Source: Tetrastigma voinierianum (Eukaryota; Streptophyta; Magnoliopsida; Vitales; Vitaceae). Taken from it: a DNA stretch of 64,000 bases. The first letter of the stretch is position 1. Every line of letters starts with the position of its first letter. Positions 59,781-64,000 of the stretch are shown here, piece by piece. The translations under genes were made by a program, and so were the position numbers. A model generated the notes under the pieces. The model saw only the letters and a list, made by a program, of their open reading frames with translations, did not search any database and was not told where the DNA came from. The stretch spans positions 1-64,000 of the forward strand of contig JAEQBH010000033.1 in NCBI GenBank assembly GCA_016808115.1. Direction: 5' to 3'.

Positions 59781-62636
59781 ATACGTATTTTTTCTAAACC
59801 ATGATGGAAATTCTTGCTCCGTCACGCGCATCGACAATTCTTCTTCTGCCATTCAAGCTCGAAATCAAGGATGCTCAGAATGAATACACTAAAAATAGAA
59901 ATGAAATTAGAGAAAATGGATACATTGAGAGGAAATAGTAAATTAACATGCTAAATAGATCTCATTTGACTTTTAGCAACTACTTACTCTATGAATGGTT
60001 GAACCTCTGGACAATTCATTAGGACATATAGATGAGCTGCAGTATATTCATTGTCTGCTAGATACCGTTTCCCTTCGGCACCGATTGCTTTACCCGGAGG
60101 CTTGAAAATTTCAAACATATCATCATCCACAATGTCATCAAGATAAACCTCATTCCGCTTTTCCTTAAGTGGAAGAGTTGGATCTCCTTCTTTGAAATAG
60201 AATGATGCGAATTTAGCAACCTCATCCATAATATACCCAATTGATATAGAACCCTCCACCTGAGCCTTATTCATGATTTTATGCTTTATTTTCCTCAAGT
60301 ATCTACAAGAAGATTATTGAATATTACAAGTCATGTATGTGTATATATATATATATATAGGAAAAGAATTGGTTGAGTGAATTAATATTACCTTTCTGGA
60401 GGATACATCCAACGATAATGGACTGGACCAAAGAATCCTAGTCAGAAGCTAAGCGCACTGGAAGATGTTCCATTGAGTCAAAAACTCGAGGAAGATCTTC
60501 TCAAGATTGCATAAGATAACAGAATTTGTTCATCCAGATTTCCTCAACTCCTCATCACCAAAGAAGAAGAAGTCGCTGTTTGAAGAATAAAGAAATCTCG
60601 CCATCGGCTCCCATATTCTATTCGCAGGAATTCTCGAAGAGAAATTGGTAACAACCTTTCGCATGAATACATGACAATCATGACTCTTCACAAACATCTT
60701 AAGTTTGTTCGCATCCACACATCTCCCCAGATTAGAAGCATAACCATCTGGAAATCTCAGTTTTTTTACCCACTCCAACACATCCTTCTTCTGTGATTTA
60801 TTCAGAACAAATGGCACATCAGGGTATTTACTGGTGACAAGATTTTGTGCAAATTGAGGACGACGACAATATTTATTCAACTCATCTCTTGACTTGTACG
60901 TGTCCTTAGTTTTCCCTGGAATGTTAAACACTGTATTGAAAATATTGTCAAACACATTTTTCGACATGCATAACATCAAGATTGTGCCTAAGCAAGTGTT
61001 CACGCCAGTAGGGCAAATCCCAGAAAGTACTTCTCTTATTCCACCCACAAGTCTTAGATATAGCTGCATTCACAACCTCAACATCAACATCTATCACCTT
61101 CCTCAACCCTCTGTTATTCAAATCTTGGGTGCATTCTCATCCCCAAATCTAACCTCCCGAATTGTTTAGTAACCTTTCTATTCTTAATGGCCTTTGGTGT
61201 TACGCCGACACGGATGATTCATGGGCAAAATCCTCCGATGGTTGTCGAACCACGATCGCTTCCCGCGCACTAATCTAAAAGCATCGTAGTCTTTCCATAA
61301 TGCGGACATGCTAACATACCAGTTGAAGACCCACCTTGACATCATAGAATATGCCGGGAGTCATTTATGGTCCATGAGGGCGCCACAAGATCTGGAAAAT
61401 TTTGCCATTCAGGAAATATCATAAGCTCGAACCCCAACACCCCACGCACTTTTCAACTCCGCTATCAATGGTCGCAAGAAAACATCTATCTTCCCTTTGG
61501 ATTCGTGAGGCTCCTACAGACTAACACGCTAAAACATAAATTCCTCCTTTTCATACATAAGTCCGAGGCAAGAGCCATTGCCACCACCACAGCCACAAAG
61601 AATATTGCCATTCAGATTGACCAAATCATTAAAACCATCAACAAATAAACTCCAAAATTAACATTTCGAACTTCGATGAAAAATCGTGAAACACCCATCA
61701 AAAATGTTTCCGCCAGGGGCATCGAAGGGTGACACATCTTACCGTCCTCCATATGATGCTCGAATGCCACCTCATTTCATTATTGCCATATTGATGCATA
61801 ATCTTCTGCAGAACCTGTGTTATCGGGAAAATAGTGCATCTTCTTATACTAAGAGACCTTCAATTCCGTATATACACCCATTTCCGTAACCCCTAACCTT
61901 TGCTTAAAATTTAGCATGCCCACATTTTTTACAATCAAGTATACCATCACATCACCCCAAGATATCATACGCTTGTTCACAAAGAATGAATGACCTGCAT
62001 CTGCAATCCCAACCCCACCTAACTTCTCTGCGGCCAGAGAAATCCAATGGCATCGACATTCAGGCAACAGTTTGAATGAAATTGACATATCATCAAACCA
62101 TGCCTACGAACACCGCGGTTCGCACTTTATTTCTAACATCCTCATGGCCATGCATAACTGAGTATGCTTAGAATTTCATATACAAGCTCTTGTCTCACTT
62201 CGAATCATGTCATAGAAATTCTTGCCCCTAAGAGATCGGGTTCCTGACCGTTGAATTCAGACCACAAGATCACAAACCATTCTATGGTATGTAGTGTGAT
62301 CTATATTATCCGAGACCATCCGACCGGGGGCCACTCTACCGACACCCGTATCGAACTCAACACCTCCGGTGGACTTGCTTCACCATGGTATATATCCAAA
62401 CATAATCCGGCACAAAACCATTTCTATAAAATGCACCTTCACAAATTCAACATTCAAAACTTCTATTCTCGACATTTAACTAAAATGCAAGGACACCTTA
62501 TAAATGCGCTTTCACCATTCACACACTCATGATGTCTCAGAGCGAACGCAACAAATTCATCAACTTTATCCCCCATTCATTAGAGAACATTCCATTCACT
62601 ATTCGACCCGTACATCCATTCACGATCGCCTTCCAT

Positions 62637-63460
62637 AACTAGCCGTCACAAAAATCAATTTAGTAAGCAAACGCGATTTGGGTTCTCACTATTTTTATGT
62701 TCATTAACCATTTATTGTGGTTCATAAAGTTATTTTTACGCGTGTGATATGCAACCTACTACACATCCACCTCCACCTCCACCCGTCCAACAGTTCTTTT
62801 CTCTTCAATAGGTTTGGTCCTAATCCATTTACAAAAGTTACGTTAAAAAAAAAGATCACGATTGCATGTTCATTATGTATGATTCGGCAAATTCTCCCTG
62901 GGTGGGTTCTCCAAGTACACTAAATAAGATATATAAATAATAATGCATAATCTGCTTGATTTAGCAAATTGCATTACTATTTATATATCCTAATGTGCAC
63001 CCGGAGAACAAACGAGAGCAGAGGTACCAAAATGACACATAATATATGCAATTTAAATTAAATCATGATCATTTAATTAACGCCCTTTCCTAAACTGGTC
63101 CATCGGACAATCCAAAGGTATTCAAACTTCGTTGTAATAATAATCGACTACGTATTCTATGGCTAACTATATGAATCAAAAACGACAACTTTAATCGCTT
63201 ACGATGATGTGCATTTTCAAATCGTTGCTAAGAGAATGCGCGATTTCACTGTATAATTAAAAATTTTTAGTTTATATATGTTAAAACAATTTCTTCAATT
63301 TAATCCTATCACATGTTCTTATATCTATCATTCATAAATTCATACTATATCATGTAATCAACTCATATATCTTATAAATTTCATTCAAGGATTAAGCACT
63401 TGGTACTCTAATCTAAATTTCAGAAATATATAAGTACCCAATGCTATTAAATAGCATATG
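62637..63460. other. Right side of the CACTA element, terminus not found
   Basis: AT-rich, with no gene. The 5' leader of TNP2 should lie here. No ACCGACC-type subterminal repeats and no TAGTAGTG-type end were seen, so the end is degraded, deleted or beyond the window. Confidence 0.4.
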
Positions 63461-64000
63461 GTCAGATTCTAAACTCAATGGGCTTTCCATAGAGTTCAAG
63501 AACACCTATACGTAGAAGTCCTAACGTAAAGAGTTATGCAAGTTGTAACTCGAAGAAAATGAGCAACTTAAAGAAGAAGAGCAAAGCAGCAGCTGAAGAA
63601 TAACCAAGCTAGTCATTTTCGAATCTAATATGAGTTCAACTCTGATCAAGCTATATATGGGTGGGATTCTAGACTCAAAGGGCTTTCCATAGAGTCTAAG
63701 AACACCTATAATGTAGTCCTAACGTAAGGAGCATGCAAAGCTTAATCCCCGAAGAAATGAGCAACTTGCAGCAAAGAGCGCAAAGAACTACTATTTTTCG
63801 TCATTTTCGAATCTAATATGAGTTCAACTCTGATCAAGCTATATATATGGGGTGGATTCTCTAGGACTCAAAGGGCTTTCCATGAGTCTAATAACACCCA
63901 AATCCAAGTTCTAATGTAGGAAATTATGCATGTTTCAAATCATGAAGAAAATCAAGACACTTCGCATCAAGAGTTGTGGCCACTGATTTTCTTCATTTTC
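63461..64000 (-). repeat. Tandem ~190-200-bp repeat, at least three copies
   Basis: GATTCT followed by AGACTCAAAGGGCTTTCCAT begins successive units near 63465, 63665 and 63855. Each continues with TAAGAACACCTATA, a GAAGAAAATGAGCAACTT-like piece and TCATTTTCGAATC with TGAGTTCAACTCTGATCAAG. Reverse-complemented, the unit matches the repeat at 8460-8830 and 38140-38290. The array runs off the window end, so it may be an LTR-internal array or the edge of a satellite. Confidence 0.85.

Larger units (their letters stand above)
50296..62636 (-). pseudogene. TNP2-type CACTA transposase, split by a retrotransposon
   Basis: Catalytic transposase of CACTA elements. Start ATG at 62636 (MEGDREWMYG). Domains along the minus strand: transposase-associated domain (DEFVAFALRHHECVNG; VHFIRNGFVP-like; YHGEASPPEV, 62600-62370); TNP2 core (EMRWHSS near 61765; a frame with PSDAPAWRKHFD near 61720; GKIDVFLRPLIAELKSAWGV near 61470; DYDAFRLVRGKRSWFDNHRR and MNHPCRRNTK, 61290-61200); LDVMHVEKCVFDNIFNTVF (60960-61010) then IPGKTKDTYKSRDEL; DUF4218 (HDCHVFMRKVV; YPPERYLRKIKHKIMNKAQV then EGSISIGYIMDE, 60690-60190). 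The gene resumes left of the nested element with DUF4216 (LFKCEWFDPTP, VHPRYK, 50840-50680) and an acidic tail (YYIEEEDEPDLDDSDENE, stop at 50296). Many frame changes. Confidence 0.85.
46267..63000 (-). mobile_element. CACTA (En/Spm) transposon with nested retrotransposon
   Basis: Left end at 46267 (CACTA). On the minus strand it carries a TNP2-type transposase gene (62636-50296) and a second gene with a Transposase_24-like domain (50170-47000), the usual two-gene CACTA layout. An 8.66-kb Athila-like element (51113-59775) is inserted inside it, so the CACTA element itself would be about 8 kb. I could not find the matching right terminus (TTTTTAGTAGTG) before the window end, so the right limit given here is a guess. 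Confidence 0.8.

Overview
The window looks like repeat-rich nuclear DNA from a flowering plant, most likely a eudicot. It is AT-rich, has long stretches without coding capacity, and has plant-type GT/AG introns. It is densely packed with nested LTR retrotransposons, a CACTA (En/Spm) transposon and a hAT transposon. I see no sign of prokaryotic or organellar gene organisation. The only non-transposon coding sequences I recognise are a damaged pectin methylesterase gene with an N-terminal inhibitor domain (32530-34393, minus strand) and one orphan exon of lysine-ketoglutarate reductase/saccharopine dehydrogenase (30277-30448, plus strand).

Layout. 1-9480 is LTR-derived: a solo LTR with a clear CATTT target duplication (110-2562), a further plus-strand LTR (3125-4891) meeting an inverted LTR fragment, a truncated Athila-like 3' end (5702-7354), and an LTR of a related family (7355-8977). 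8979-19925 is a mosaic of Ty3/gypsy chromovirus (Tekay/Del-like) pieces: LTRs in both orientations, a plus-strand integrase tail (13002-13559) and a minus-strand gag fragment (16895-17299). The LTR belonging to that gag is split by a complete Athila-like element (19931-28578, minus, TSD CTTAG) and resumes at 28584-28826. 28827-31844 holds the 3' coding end of a hAT-like gene and the orphan exon. 32530-34393 is the pectinesterase. 36391-45173 contains an inverted-repeat pair, an LTR, a hAT element with 8-bp duplications (38715-42594) and an array of tandem duplications. 46267 to about 63000 is a CACTA element with a TNP2 gene and a second, TNPA-like gene on the minus strand. A second Athila-like element (51113-59775, plus, TSD TAAAC) sits inside a TNP2 intron. 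The window ends in a roughly 195-bp tandem repeat that recurs inside LTRs elsewhere in the window.

How it fits together. The two complete Athila-like elements share one architecture: LTR, tRNA-Asp-type primer site, gag, protease, a CpG-dense tandem block, an Athila ORF1-like region, polypurine tract, LTR. Neither has a recognisable reverse transcriptase, RNase H or integrase, so they look like one non-autonomous family that would need proteins supplied in trans. No reverse transcriptase domain was recognised anywhere in the window. Almost every coding remnant is broken by small indels. Part of this is age, but indel-heavy differences between LTRs of elements with intact target duplications also leave open incomplete polishing of a long-read assembly, so frameshifts should be read with caution. 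I did not find a convincing new functional system. The most unusual signals are the CpG-dense blocks, the shared 190-200-bp LTR repeat and the two-copy non-autonomous family.
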